Part shown: piece by piece, positions 50,301 through 61,779 of the stretch
Position numbering within the stretch: the stretch's first letter is position 1
Layout: each line of letters begins with the position of its first letter
Translations under genes and position numbers: made by a program
The notes under the pieces: generated by a model
Databases searched by the model: none
Told to the model about the DNA's origin: nothing
What the model saw: only the letters and a program-made list of their open reading frames with translations
Source of the DNA: Neelides folsomi
Taxonomy: Eukaryota > Arthropoda > Collembola > Neelipleona > Neelidae
Length of the DNA stretch: 64,000 nucleotides
Assembly (NCBI GenBank): GCA_034687125.1
Contig: JAQGBZ010000025.1
Coordinates: forward strand, 326,094 to 390,093
Direction: 5' to 3'

Positions 50301-50464
50301 ACGGAGGAGCGAAGGGAGATGGAGAGGACAATGACCATAACCAGGGAGAAGATGAAGAAACTGAAAATGGACCATCGGCGGCTTCAACGATTCAGACAAA
50401 GAATGAAGAATCACAGAAACGAAGTACGACAGTTCGAACAACGACGGGAGGAGTTCCTAAATAG
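47370..50464 (+). CDS. secreted C-type-lectin-domain protein with acidic C-terminal tail
   Basis: Exons: 47370-47445, 47535-47571, 47697-47851, 48014-48149, 48561-48703, 49706-49823, 49894-50464; 411 residues with consistent phases. The first exon encodes a hydrophobic signal peptide (KNILIFPYLLLFFILSIL). Exons 3-5 form one C-type lectin-like domain: YWFSIS at the start, AYQYCRTLGLQLVTLETREE, WIWLSSGEQ, and the closing pair KDCMTM and CDERRSFICE. The sugar-binding EPN/QPD and WND motifs are absent, so classical calcium-dependent carbohydrate binding is unlikely. The last exon encodes a Glu/Asp/Gly/Asn-rich tail of about 190 residues with no recognisable domain. Whether the last two exons really belong to the lectin rests on frame continuity across a 1 kb intron, which also shows coding-like sequence on the opposite strand. 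Confidence 0.77.
48727..49145 (-). CDS. possible CUB-like coding fragments antisense within the lectin intron
   Basis: Between lectin exons 5 and 6 the DNA is unusually GC-rich and open on the minus strand. One frame over 48879-49145 contains CGGRYEKIISLNSSQNPSER and later YGGCQWRVSEW. A second frame further along contains VECGGRIEFPFNLVF. CGG followed by CxW is the opening pattern of CUB domains. The two pieces are separated by a stop and would need an intron. No start, signal peptide or complete model was found, so this is a suggestion only. Confidence 0.22.
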
Positions 50465-51588
50465 AACTTAAAGGACTTTAATTAATTAATTAATTTAAGG
50501 AATTTAATTTATTAATTTATTTTGCATTGCATTAATTTATTTACAGTGGAGTTTAGGACATGGAAAAATTTCATAAACTCTATTTTACTATTTTATTACA
50601 TTTGTAATTTTGTAAAGGTATCATGTTATGAGAACTGTGACTTTTGTAAATGACTCTCCCACGCCTTCATTATTTAATGAATCGTGATATAATTTAAACT
50701 TGATAACTGATAACTATATTACCTATATACCTTTTACTTACATAATTATGAAGGAGATTTTCTGATATTTATGGATTACGTGAAGAAGTGAAGGTAATTT
50801 TTTGTTACAGTTAAAGAGATACTAAAATTGTTATATGTATTGTTAATTGTTACACACACCTTGAAAGATGACTCGATTAACAAATTATGCGTGTTTGTGT
50901 AACTGTAACCCAATGTGAGTTTATTTTTATGTGAAAACAAGCGTGTGTATAAAATGATTCGTATTCATTGTGTAAACCAATTGCTATTTAACAAGGGTGA
51001 ATTTTTTATATTTTGAAATCAAGGGTGAGGATAAGCAAGTTGAAATTATTTTTGTTTTATATGAAATAAATAAAATTATGCTAATTTGAAGAATAAATAC
51101 AAAAATAACCTTTTGATACTTTTGAACCATATTTTACTTATTTGCAAACAAACACTATTTACATAAATAACCTTCCTATAAGGTCCTTATATCATTTTTG
51201 TAACATAACGTGCCAAAGAATAAAATAACAAATTAAATTCATTTTATAAATTAGTTAATCATAGGATAGATAATAATTAACAAATTATGTACTTTTAATC
51301 GTAGTTGGGGTCTAAGAGCACAATTCGCATACAAGATACAAGGTTTAATGTAAGATTAAGTAAAAAAATAAATATTTGATGCAAAATGCAACTTTGAGGT
51401 TCTCCACATTTATTTCGTGCAATTCACTTTCACGTCTTTCACTCACCACAAAAACACACACACCCTTTTGGAAGAATCTCTCTCTGTGTTTTTGTTTTCG
51501 TCGGAATCTTTTTGTTTTTTATTTAATTGAGAATGAGATTTTAATTAACTTTTTATCCTTTTATCGTTTAACATTCTACCTAAATAAT
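50465..51588. other. intergenic between lectin gene and DEF8
   Basis: AT-rich, with no supported exon. It contains the lectin 3' UTR and the DEF8 promoter and leader. The frame open upstream of the DEF8 ATG (from 51376) lacks conservation. Confidence 0.6.
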
Positions 51589-53354
51589 ATGGAAGATGGG
51601 GAAAGTTTAATTTTATCTTCAGAAGACGGAAAGAGCGAAGGAAATGATTTATCTTCCAATCCGGATTTTGATGAAAATTACTTCTTTTCAACATTGGTAA
51701 AATTTTAATCTACTCTTTAAAGTTAATTTAATAAGGTTGATAAAATCAAGAATTATCGGAATGATTAATAATTTATTTCTGAAGGATTCTTCATTGAATT
51801 CAATCGTGGAACTCGAAGATGCAATTAATCAAATCAAAGCTCAAGTTTTACAAACGGAAAGGAATTCTGATGAGAGAAAGAAACTCGTTAAAGCCCTCGT
51901 TGACCTTCGACTTAAATATGAAGATGTGAAGGAGATGAATACAGAAAACGATTTGGCAGGAGTTGGCGACGAGGAATACAGAATTGTCAATAAACATCAA
52001 TTCGTGTTACAAAAGGAAACGCTGTTATCTAAAACTGCAATAAGATCACTTTATTGTGATAAATGTAGTGGATCAATTTGGATTCTTCTTCAAAACTATT
52101 ATAAATGCAAAGGTAAGCAAAGATAAATTAACTTAATTAAAACACTCTTATATTTTTGTAATTTTATCAGTTATTGAAATATTGGAACTTTTTAATTTCT
52201 AGCCTGCAATTACGTTTCTCATGCAAATTGCCTTAATGAAATAGCTCGAATTTGCCAATCTCTTCGTGAACCAAATTTTATATTCAAAATTTGTCCAGAA
52301 GTCGGCCTTGCAGCCCAAAATTATAAATGCGTCGAGTGCCGATTGAACTTTACTTTAAGTCAGTACCAAGTTCCAACGAAAGACCTAAATTATTAAATCT
52401 CATAATATGGGAATTTAATTTGAATTAAATTTGAATTAATTTACTCAGAAAACAGTTGGATGGAACCAAGAAGATGTGATTACGATGGATTGTACTATTG
52501 TCCATTCTGTCATAAAAATAATACAATGGCTTTACCTGCAAGAATAATTCGTAATTGGGATTTTCAAGAAAGAAAAGTGAGTGAAGCTTCAAAGCAATTT
52601 CTTAACCTAATGGCTAAACGACCAATTATCAACCTTGAACAATTAAATTCAAGATTATTCGGTTTTGTTCAAGAGTTAAGTTCTGTCAAAGTAAGTTTAA
52701 AGTTTCAAGATAGAATAATTCTTTACAATTAATATTGTTTAGTTCACAATAAAAATATTTAAATAGAATAAAAATGATTCAATTAATCACTTAAAATCTT
52801 AAAAATTTTGTTTTTCAGAGAATGAGAGAAGACATCATGATCTTCAAGGAATTTTTCATGACTTGTCGGGAAGCAAATAAACAAAAACTTTTATGGCTTC
52901 TCGAAGAGCGCCAACATTTTGTTGAAAACTCTCACATGTATTCCCTTCAAGATTTACTCGATATGACAGATGACACTCTTCCGAAATATATTGAGAAAAT
53001 TCATTCAAGATTCCTCAAGCATATAAAAGAAGAGTGTCCAGTAAGATAAAAATATTGGAAAACTACCTACCTGTATATCACTGATATTTTACTTTTAACT
53101 ACGATCTTAACAACTTTTAAAATTCGATTCAATTTCTAAAATATTCTTTTTTGCAAAAATTCTAGACCTGCAAACTGAAAGGATTTATATGTGAAATTTG
53201 CGAAAATGATAATGTAATTTATCCCTTCGACTCGGCTACTCATAATTGTCCAAAATGCTTTGCGGTCTTTCATGTCCACTGCATAACAAAACGAGAAAAC
53301 TGTCCAAAATGTGTCCGCTTATCGACCAGAGCTCGAGCTCCGTTAGATAAATAA
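51589..53354 (+). CDS. DEF8: DEF8-like protein (DUF4206 / Rubicon-type zinc domain)
   Basis: DEF8 and its relatives (PLEKHM1, Rubicon) bind RAB7 and act at late endosomes and lysosomes. Exons: 51589-51696, 51785-52112, 52203-52358, 52449-52690, 52819-53040, 53166-53354; 414 residues and all phases fit. An acidic N-terminus leads into a coiled segment, then a C1-like zinc region (CDKCSGSIWILLQNYYKC, then CNYVSHANC). The C-terminal zinc domain follows with CPEVGLAAQNYKC, RRCDYDGLYYCPFCH, NWDF, RQHFVENSHMYSLQDLLDM and CEICENDNVIYPFDSATHNC. These match vertebrate DEF8 closely in order and spacing. The stop codon overlaps an AATAAA-like sequence. The 3' end faces the CFAP90-like gene across 83 bp, so transcripts may overlap. 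Confidence 0.94.
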
Positions 53355-53437
53355 ATCGAATTAATCAAACTGAATCAAATGTCATGTATACAAATTGGAA
53401 TTACTATTTTATTACTAACGATTTTTTATACAAATGT

Positions 53438-54246
53438 TTATTGGCGAGGGTGGCTGCATGTGTAACCAAAACACGCAGTGGGCCTGAAAGCCCAAGTTGG
53501 CTTGTGGCGAACCGAATTGTATCCGTTTGCGTTAACGCAGTAATAAAGGCCAGATGGACGATAGAACTTTCCAATTTCATTCTTTTTTCCCTTGTAGAAT
53601 TCATCGATTGCATCGACCGGGAAGAGATGTCCATAATTGGAGTTGGTCAACAAAGGAACGGTCCTTGAAGGATATTGTTCCTAACAGCAATTTAATTTTT
53701 TAAATCAGTCTTTGTCTTTAAAAGTCTTTAATATATTTAAAGTATATTTTAGAAAAATAAATTCTTTAATTGTATTGTTTACCTCCAAGTCAATGTTCAT
53801 ATAAAAATGAGGATGTTTTCGGTCATCTCGACGAATTTTCTGATCATAGCCATTGCAAAAACAGTACGCGTAATCATACTAAATAAAAATAATAAAAATT
53901 TTGAGATAAAGTTAAAGATTGTTAAATATAGTTTTTTTGAATTCTTTGAATTAAGACCGGAGTTTTGCAGCAAGAGTTGCATTTGCCATTATTGTAGTAT
54001 GTCAATGGCCAGACTGGCCCTGGTGGACACATTGAAACTGCATATTCAACTCCCTCGAGTTTTTTCGGATTCTAATTGTAATTAATTGTAAGTAATCGTT
54101 TATGCTATTTTATATGCAATTGTTGATCATGAACGAGTTGGATTAATCCTTACATTTGCTGGATGACTATGATCAATTCTCTTAAACTTGATCATTTGGT
54201 TCCTGCGACCAATGTTTATTTCATTTGGAGTAAATTTTTGAGCCAT
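53438..54246 (-). CDS. CFAP90 (C5orf49)-like ciliary protein
   Basis: Exons in order: 54154-54246, 53958-54071, 53783-53878, 53438-53680; 181 residues. The central motif GYDQKIRRDDRKH and the later VPLLTNSNYGHLFP followed by a Phe/Tyr-rich C-terminal stretch resemble vertebrate CFAP90 (formerly C5orf49), a small axonemal protein. The N-terminal half is Cys-rich (GKCNSCCKTP) and not obviously conserved. The donor closing exon 2 (CCG|GTCTTA) is weak and was chosen because it keeps frame. Alternative small ciliary microtubule-inner-protein families are possible. It sits 312 bp beyond the stop of the PMM gene on the same strand. Confidence 0.62.
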
Positions 54247-54558
54247 TTTGAATTAAAGTTTTGTAAATACGAGCGATAAGAGAAAGAACAAAAAATTAAA
54301 CAAAGTTAAGATTTAAAAATCCAAGTCTAAACACTTTATAGCTTTTTGCCCATGTTCCTATGTCACACATGTAATCTATTCGAATCCAGTCCAATTATTC
54401 AACTATTCCTATCCAACTATTTAAAAAATCTTAAATGCTTTGCAAAGCTTTAACGAAAAAGTCATAAATTGTGTGTAATAATTTACTATAATAATTTATT
54501 ATTGCATCTTATTGATTATTAAGTACATTTAAAATCTTCAAAATTTTTAAACTATTGT

Positions 54559-55646
54559 TTACAAAGTTTGTAATAAATTGACAAGTTTCTCTTTGGTATC
54601 TTCAGGTCCCATTACAGTTGTGCTCTTAGTTTTCTCAGCTTTAAAAATCTCATAGTCGTTTTCCCCCGGATTGGTTTTATCCCCATAAAAGTAAATATTT
54701 TGAAATTTATCGACAAATTGTAAGCAGAATGTTTTGTCCCATCCTATGGGAAAAACGTCAATACTGATTTGTCCACCGATTGCAAATTTGAGCCCGAAAT
54801 CTGGAAATTCTTTTTCTAATGCTTCAATGAACTTATTTCTAATACCGTGTTTCTGCAAATATAAAAATATAAATGTTAATTAAAATTATCAAACTCTAAT
54901 ACAAGTTCTACTTAATAGGTATTAAAATCAGTAAATGTAAGTTTACAATACAAATATTAAGAAAAATCAATTTACCAAATCATATGCGAAAAACTGTTCT
55001 CTCTCAGCTTGCGAACATGAACGTCCAACTGGGCAAAGATTAATCATTCCATTTCGAAACTCTATAAAATTTCCTCGTTTAACCGGCAGCGTTATAGTTG
55101 ACATGTAATGCAAGGAGAAATTAATAAATTTTTGTATCTTTTCTTCCCCTATGGCATTTTGAATTGATTCCTTCGCAAGTGGTTTTCCATTAGCATATGA
55201 AACAAGACCATTTTCAGAGAAAACAAAGTCAAAATCTTCCAGAGCTATAAAGTAAAAATATTTTCTTATTAACTCATTACAATTACAAGTAATATAGAAA
55301 TTTACAGAGCTTAAAGTCAATATTAAATTGCCGGCTAAAGTATATTTAAGGTTTTTGTTTACCCTTTGTTCCTCCCATCTGTTCCAGAATTTTTTCTAAA
55401 TCTGATCCTCCAACTAAACCAATTGCCGCTTTCTTCCTTAATTCATTTGTTAAAAAGGAGTATAATTCAGGGTTGATTATCTATATTACAATTACAAATT
55501 AGTCATATGTCAAATAATGATTCATATTCAATATGGTTAAAATGGTTAAACTAGGAATATAATATTAAAAAACATGCTTTCCGAGGTTGAGTTAACGTTC
55601 CATCAACATCAAAAAGAATAACAGAATTTCTTTCAAAATTAGACAT
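54559..55646 (-). CDS. PMM2: phosphomannomutase
   Basis: This enzyme interconverts mannose-6-phosphate and mannose-1-phosphate, feeding GDP-mannose and N-glycosylation in the cytosol. Exons in order: 55578-55646, 55363-55480, 54976-55244, 54559-54852; 249 residues against 246 in human PMM2. The HAD nucleophile motif is FDVDGTLT (Asp13, Asp15), followed by GLVGGSDLEKI, FSENGLVSYANGKPL, RGNFIEFRNGM, CPVGRSCSQAERE, GGQISIDVFPIGWDK and the metal-site region YFYGDKTNPGENDYEIF. The first intron starts with GC: exon 1 must end at CGGAAA to join PRK to IINPEL, and the next bases are GCATGT. The gene cannot be assigned to PMM1 or PMM2 with certainty; arthropods generally have one. It is divergent from TAF4. 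Confidence 0.95.
55481..55577 (-). other. GC-AG intron of the phosphomannomutase gene
   Basis: On the minus strand the junction is GGAAA|GCATGT and the acceptor is TAATATAG|ATAATC, a 97-bp intron. A GT four bases downstream of the donor gives a frame that meets an early stop in exon 2, so GC is the only donor seen that preserves the protein. Confidence 0.8.
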
Positions 55647-56375
55647 TGGTTAATAAAATTTAACCCAAATTATACGTAAAAATAATTATCCGTTATGAAA
55701 ATGACTAATTGTTGCGGATTATCTATTTTGTTTTATTTATATAACTTTTAATCAGTTAACTTTTATATCAGTTTTTAGGATAAAGAACTTTGGAGGAAGT
55801 TGCCGCAACTCAATGGGAAGAAGCGCCTGATTGCTCTATTTGGAACAAAGTGAAAATCATCTATAGTGGAACCTTATACAGGGTAATTCAAAAATTCCAG
55901 GCAAAAGTTAAAACTACACAAATACTCCAAAATAAAATTTAGTAAACCCCTCCCCTAATGAAAAAAGAATATAAAATCATCAGTTATTCCTCATCTTACG
56001 AATTTACTGATTCCTTATTTCAAATTACACGAATTTTTCTATTTATCACTATACGATAAAAATATTAAAAATTTGTCTTTATGCAATCAATTGAATTCAT
56101 TGACACGAAAAGAAATAAAAAGACATCAATTTTCCCTATTGCGAGTATATATTTTTGGAAATGATTCAATAAAAAAGAAAAGTTTTATGAAACCAAAACC
56201 ATAAGGAAGTATCATTTCTTAAATCCATTCATGAGAGATGAGATGAATTTAGGAGTCGATGGTGTTGGATGTCCCTGTGCGTGGGGGGTGTTGGTGATGC
56301 AAGGTGAGTGGGTTTTGCGCATGAAGCCGTTGGGTGTGATTGTGCGCGTGGAGGGTTTTGGGTGTTCAACGTAAT
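55647..56375. promoter_or_regulatory. shared upstream region of PMM (-) and TAF4 (+)
   Basis: The two divergent ATGs are 730 bp apart. The DNA is AT-rich near PMM and becomes GC-rich in the last 120 bp before TAF4 with a GTGG/GGGTG-rich leader. A TATACAGGGT string at about 55874 resembles a mariner end, but no partner was found. Confidence 0.5.
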
Positions 56376-59300
56376 ATGGCGGAGGGCCTGGCGAAGTCCG
56401 CCGAGGCTCCCACGGCTCACTTGACTATCGACGGTCGCGGCGGTGGCATGGTCTTCGAGGCTTCCACCCCGCCCGCCCTCGAACTCGCTCCCTCCACCAT
56501 CGGCTCAACCTCGCCCTCGCTGCTCCAAGGTTAACCCTCCACGACCCACTTCCCTTAACTTCCCTTTCCCCCATGTCCCAAATGAGTCAACTTCCAAATT
56601 TGTTGGTCCCGAAGTGAGTGCGGGGAACGTGAACGGGGTCGGGAAGACGAACTCCCTTGTCGTGAGCAAGCTCCAGGCCCATCTGGAACAACAACAACTC
56701 TCCTCGCTCCTCGCCGGCTCCCGTCCCACCATGGCCACCACCTCAGCCGCCCCCATCCAGCAGCCTCAGCAGCAACCCCAAGTGGTCCGGGCCGCTTCGG
56801 CCATCAGCGTCGCCTCCCCGGCCCAGAAGCTCCAAACGCTCCAACCTCGTCTCATCCTCTCCGGCCCTCAAGTCATCGCTGGTGCTAGGCAGCCTGGAGT
56901 AAGAATTCCCTCCCTCATTAATTTAAAAGTCTCCTTAGAATTAAAAAAGTCTTCTCCTTCCTTTTCACTCTTTTCCTCTTCCTCCATCTCTCATTTAAAT
57001 TTAAATAAACAATTAATTGAGCGATGACAACAAAAAGGGTGGGCGGGAAAGAAGCCTGTTATTGGCTAAGGGTTTCTTTCAAGGTCTACTCGGAGAATCT
57101 CAGGGGTGTGAGTCTCCACTCCGTCCGCAACAACCCGCCAGTCTTCTCCTCGTGCCGCCTCGAGGGCCCGTCGCCCCTCCGGCACCCTCCGACCCAACAA
57201 AATCCCCCGCCATCCCCAGTCTCGCAATTCCCTCCACGGTTCTACCAACAACCACCACCAAATAATAATAATAGTCATCATACCATGCCGGCTAGTCATG
57301 TCCACAACCAAGTGTACAACAATAACAATCACGTCAACAGTCCCCGGAAGCCCTTCGAAGAGTACAAACCACCAGAGCCTTGCTTCACAAACGACGTCTC
57401 GCTCCATTCCCAGTTCATTCAGTACAATCGGACTCATCCGCTCCGTCCTTTGGCTCAACCAGGTCAACCGGGTCAGCCCCAGCCAGGTCAACCCCAGCCA
57501 GGTCAACCTCGGCCCTCGACCCAATTCCTCACCTACCGTCCTCACCGATCCAACTCCAACTTTGCTCAAGACAATCTCCGTCCTTCAATGGCTCAACCAA
57601 GTCAACAACCTCTCATCATAACAACGTCCCAGAGTTCTCCACGTATTCCTCTTGTCATTTCTCCTCAACAACACCACCAACAGCAACAACATGGGCTCCT
57701 ACGTCCCATTCTCCGAATTTCCACTGGAGGGATTTCCCCAAGGGGGATTTCCCCAGGGGGGATGAGGGCCCCGATGACAATAGTCAGCAATCATCATCAA
57801 CAACAACAACAAGGACAACAACAAGTAGTTGGTGGTTCTCGATTTAATTCTCCAATGGTCCCTACAACCAATGTTGATCAACCAGGGGCTGGTCGATGGC
57901 GGGGAGAGTTGTCGGAGGGTTGGGGGCGTCGGGGCGGGGGGGCCAGTTGGGTGAGACTAATCATGCTTTGTATGTGTTGTGCAGCAAATCACTCTGCAAG
58001 CTTTGCCGGGGCTTCCGCCAGGGGCACAGGGCCAGCACCTCCTCGTGAAGACCGAGAACGGGCAGTACCAGCTCCTCCGCGTCGGCACCGTCCCCCCTGG
58101 GCCTCAAGTCCCAAAGGCCCGTCTCACCACCTCCCTCCAACCACCCGTAAGTACCTTCATTCCTCGCTTACGCCCGTCGACGTGCTTTCTCCGTTGCATG
58201 CCTTTCTTTTTCATTCGGATGAATGACTTTAATGATCTTCGTAATCTTCTTCTTCCTTTCTTGTGTGTTCCGTCCTTCGTTTCGTCTCTTTTCCGAGAAT
58301 GGACGAGTTTGTGAATGTCCACGATTTACTTTTATTTTGAGTTTTTTTGACATTCATTTTTTCAATACCATTTTTATATGCAACCAAATTAATAATAACA
58401 AAAGCGAATCTTGATTATTATTTTTAATGGCTGAAACTTTTTTGCTCTTTTTTTAAAATTTTAATTACCCTAAATTATTATATATCGTAATTCTTAAGAT
58501 CCATAATATTGATTTAACATTACTACACAAATTAACACATTAATTATAAAAATAAGCGGTAAATAACTTTCATGAATTAATACTAGTTGGTTAAACGTTG
58601 CAGGCCGGATTTTGGCATGAATTGATATTTTTGTATAATTAAAAAAAATGATCAAAATTAACCCATATATGAATTTGATGAAAGACGACGGGATCGCTAA
58701 TTGCAATATTTGTTTAGCGCATTAATGCTCATTTTTATATATCTCTTCGTAAGTTTTGTCCTCCGTTTTATTATTATGATGTCATTTGTGCTTTAGTTTA
58801 CTTTATATTTAAAAAAGGCAGAAGCACTTAATGAAGCCACTGTAAAAAATCATGTCTTTGAATTAGGGAAATTTTTAGATTTATAAAACAGCTTTTTTTG
58901 TTCAATTTTTTCTATAAAGCGTTAACGTGCTATTCAAATTGCAATTGGGAATTGCCATTTTTTTAAAAACTCAAAATATGAGATTTCATTGTCTAAGGAT
59001 GTATTTTTTATTTTGTCTGAGAATGCATGAGAAGGTTATTGGGGAAAAAGAATTCACATTGGGTTTTATGTTTGGGTTAGACGGGTGGTGTGGGTGGTTC
59101 AGTGACAATGCAGCCGCAGCAGCAGCCACCAATCCAACAACTCCCTTCCGGTCCCGCCAATGCTACTACTGCTACGACAGTTAGTCAGGTACTCTTAAGT
59201 CACAAACACGTTTTTTACACGGCGCTTTATTCTACCCCTTTATTTTTTTAAATGTTGTGTTTTAGCAATTAAGCGATAGGTTAAATTTTTATTTAATCAT

Positions 59301-61779
59301 TATTTATATATTTAGGTAAAAAATGTTTATTGTGTCTTGTGTCTTTTGTGTTATTTTGATTATTTTTTTGTAATTTAATTAAATAATGTTCCCTGCCGCT
59401 TTGAAATGATTATTTAAATTAATTTTGAAATTAATCATTATGTCTTATTGTTTAAATATTCAGATGACGGCCGAAACGGCAAAGATGAAATGTAAAAATT
59501 TCCTCTCGTTTCTCCTGGAGCTTTCCGCCAAGCAGAACCAAACGGTGGCGAGAAATGTGAAAACGTTGATTCAAGGCCTTGTCGACGGCCTGGTCAACGC
59601 TGAAGATTTCTCCAATAGACTCCAAAAGGAGGTCAACTCTCAACCCCAACCGTGCCTTGTCGGTTTTCTCAAGGTTCGTGTTTTTAAAGTTTAATAAATT
59701 CTATACAATTTTCAAAATAATTTCTTGTGATTACAAGATTCGTGCGTTGTTGGACGAATTCAAATGTTTGAAGGTTGTTTAAACGAATTTAATATTCTTA
59801 AAACAATTACATTTAAACGTTCAATAATTGAGACGCATTTAAAATAAATAAATATACATTTGGTGTTCATAAATATTATTTGGTATTAATAATAGAATAC
59901 GATTCGTATTCCATAACCCAAAAGTTTAACTCAAAACTTAATATAACTATTGAATTATGAATTTACAGAAAAGTTTACCGCATTTAAGACATTCTTTGGC
60001 CACGAAAGAATTGACAATAGAAGGGATAAGACCACCGTCGCTGCAATCTACAGTGCCTCCCGCACCAGTCACTGCCTTAATTCCACAAAATCAGGTGAGC
60101 TGAAAGCGACCCCATTTCCACTATTGATTATCGATCAATTCACCATTTGGTCAATTATTAATGGCCACAACCCCTCTGGGAATATAAATACTAAAATGAA
60201 TTATTAAAAAACGAAATATTTTTAAAATTCAATTATGGTAAAATTTCAGATTCGACAAACACTTTCCTCGACGACCCCTGTTCGAATCATTACCCCGATC
60301 AACTCGTCACCTTCAATGTCGATGCCCGTTGTGACCTCAACCGCTCCAATCCCACGATCGACGGCTGTAGCGGTTCAGCAAAGATTCGCCACCCCTACAT
60401 CTGCGACTGCCTCCTCTGCGCCAAAGCTAATGAAGACGGCTGGTCGTGTGATGGGAGGCAAGGGGATGTCAATGGGTTCACCAAAGGCTTCCGCTTCACT
60501 CTCAAAATCCATTTCGAATAAAGACAAAAAATTTTCTTCTGGATATTCGGGAGACGACGATATTAACGACGTAGCCGCAATGGGCGGTGTTAACCTCGCT
60601 GAAGAGTCTCAGCGTATTCTCGGATCAACAGAGTTTGTAGGGACGCAGATCAGGTCTTGTCGAGACGAGTCGTTCCTTCACGCCATTCCTCTCCAGTCCA
60701 AAATAAAAGCTATAGGTAATTTTTACAATGCTAAGCTTAATTTTTTTAACTTATTTATTTCTACTGTATAGCTAGTATTTTAATTTTTAATTGTTGTATT
60801 AATAATTTTTAATTGTTCTTGTAGCGGCGAAATATGGCTTAGACGAACCTCCATCAGAAGTCGGGACCATGATTTCTCATGCTACCGAAGAACGTCTGAA
60901 AACCCTTTTAGAAAAACTTTCCGTGATAACCGAACATCGGTTGGATGTGATAAAGGTAATTTATTAATTTTTAAATGTTACTTTTAGTATGTATTTAAAT
61001 ATTCTCATTGCATATTTGAGATTTCAAATAATTAATGCGATTATTTTAGAACTAACCCTTTTGTATTTATTTAGTTTAGATAAAACATAACATTTTTGAT
61101 ATTTAATAAATATAATTTTGATATTTCAGATGGATGATAGATACCAAGTATCTCAAGATGTAAAGGGCCAGCTAAGGTTCCTCGAGGATCTTGACAAGTT
61201 GGAACGAAAGAGACATGACGAACAAGAACGCGAAATGCTCATCCGCGCTGCTAAGAGTCGCTCAAAGTCCGAGGACCCCGAACAGGCGAAACTGAAAGCT
61301 AAAGCCAAAGAAGTAAAATTTAAAACCATTTAAATTGCTTAATGTTTACAATAATAAGTCAAGATTAATGTTTACATTTTTTAATCAATTTTGTTTTGTT
61401 TATAGATGCAAAGAGTTGCAATGGAAGAAATGAGACAAAGAGAAGCGAACCTAACTGCCTTACAAGCAATTGGTCCGAGAAAAAAGCCTAAATTAGACTC
61501 ACCGAGTGGATCTCAAACTACAGCTACTCAAGTAAATAAAAGAATTTAAAACTAATTTTATAATGCTTTTTTTGATACATGACCTTGTATAATAAAATTA
61601 ATAAAATTGTTTATTAGAATTCTTTGGGAGGACCTGGTGCTTCTGGGAGTCTCAATCGTCCTCAGATTGGGATGCGGCCGCGGTTAAAACGAGTCAATCT
61701 CAGAGATCTTCTCTTTCTTTTCGAACAGGAACGAGATACAATGAAAAGCGAGTTTCTTTACAAGAATTTACTTAAGTAA
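56376..61779 (+). CDS. TAF4: transcription initiation factor TFIID subunit 4
   Basis: TAF4 is a nuclear scaffold of TFIID that pairs with TAF12 by a histone fold. Exons: 56376-56529, 56615-56898, 57084-57950, 57985-58146, 59081-59188, 59464-59673, 59969-60094, 60250-60715, 60825-60955, 61130-61312, 61406-61531, 61618-61779; 992 residues. The N-terminal half is Pro/Gln/Asn/Ser-rich, as in other TAF4 proteins. GQHLLVKTENGQYQLLRVG is a typical TAF4 activator-binding element. The TAFH/NHR1 domain spans about 526-595 (KMKCKNFLSFLLELS...LVDGLVNAEDF), followed by KSLPHLRHSL and IEGIRPPS. The C-terminal TAF4 domain (793 on) has VGTMISHATEERLK, QLRFLEDLDKLERKRHDEQE and ends RVNLRDLLFLFEQERD. The acceptor of exon 2 and the boundaries of exon 3 are less certain because low-complexity sequence is open in several frames. 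Confidence 0.92.
57455..57510 (+). repeat. in-frame QPGQP tandem repeat in TAF4 exon 3
   Basis: About 15-bp units of the form CAGCCAGGTCAACCC recur four times and encode Gln-Pro-Gly-Gln-Pro. Nearby, at about 57724-57765, a GGGATTTCCCC-type duplication encodes Gly-Ile-Ser-Pro repeats. Both are probable length-polymorphic low-complexity coding. Confidence 0.8.

Noticed and set aside
49639-50441. Minus-strand frames opposite the lectin acidic tail
   Set aside because: The plus frame is continuous and in phase with upstream exons; the minus frames are Ser/Pro-rich reflections of GAC/GAG-rich codons.
55870-55925. TATACAGGGTAATTC string resembling a mariner end
   Set aside because: No matching inverted partner was found nearby and the interior differs from the LUBEL-intron MITEs.
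57066-57847. Alternative long frames on both strands over TAF4 exon 3
   Set aside because: GC-rich, Pro/Gln-biased codons leave several frames open; only the chosen frame links in phase to flanking TAF4 exons.
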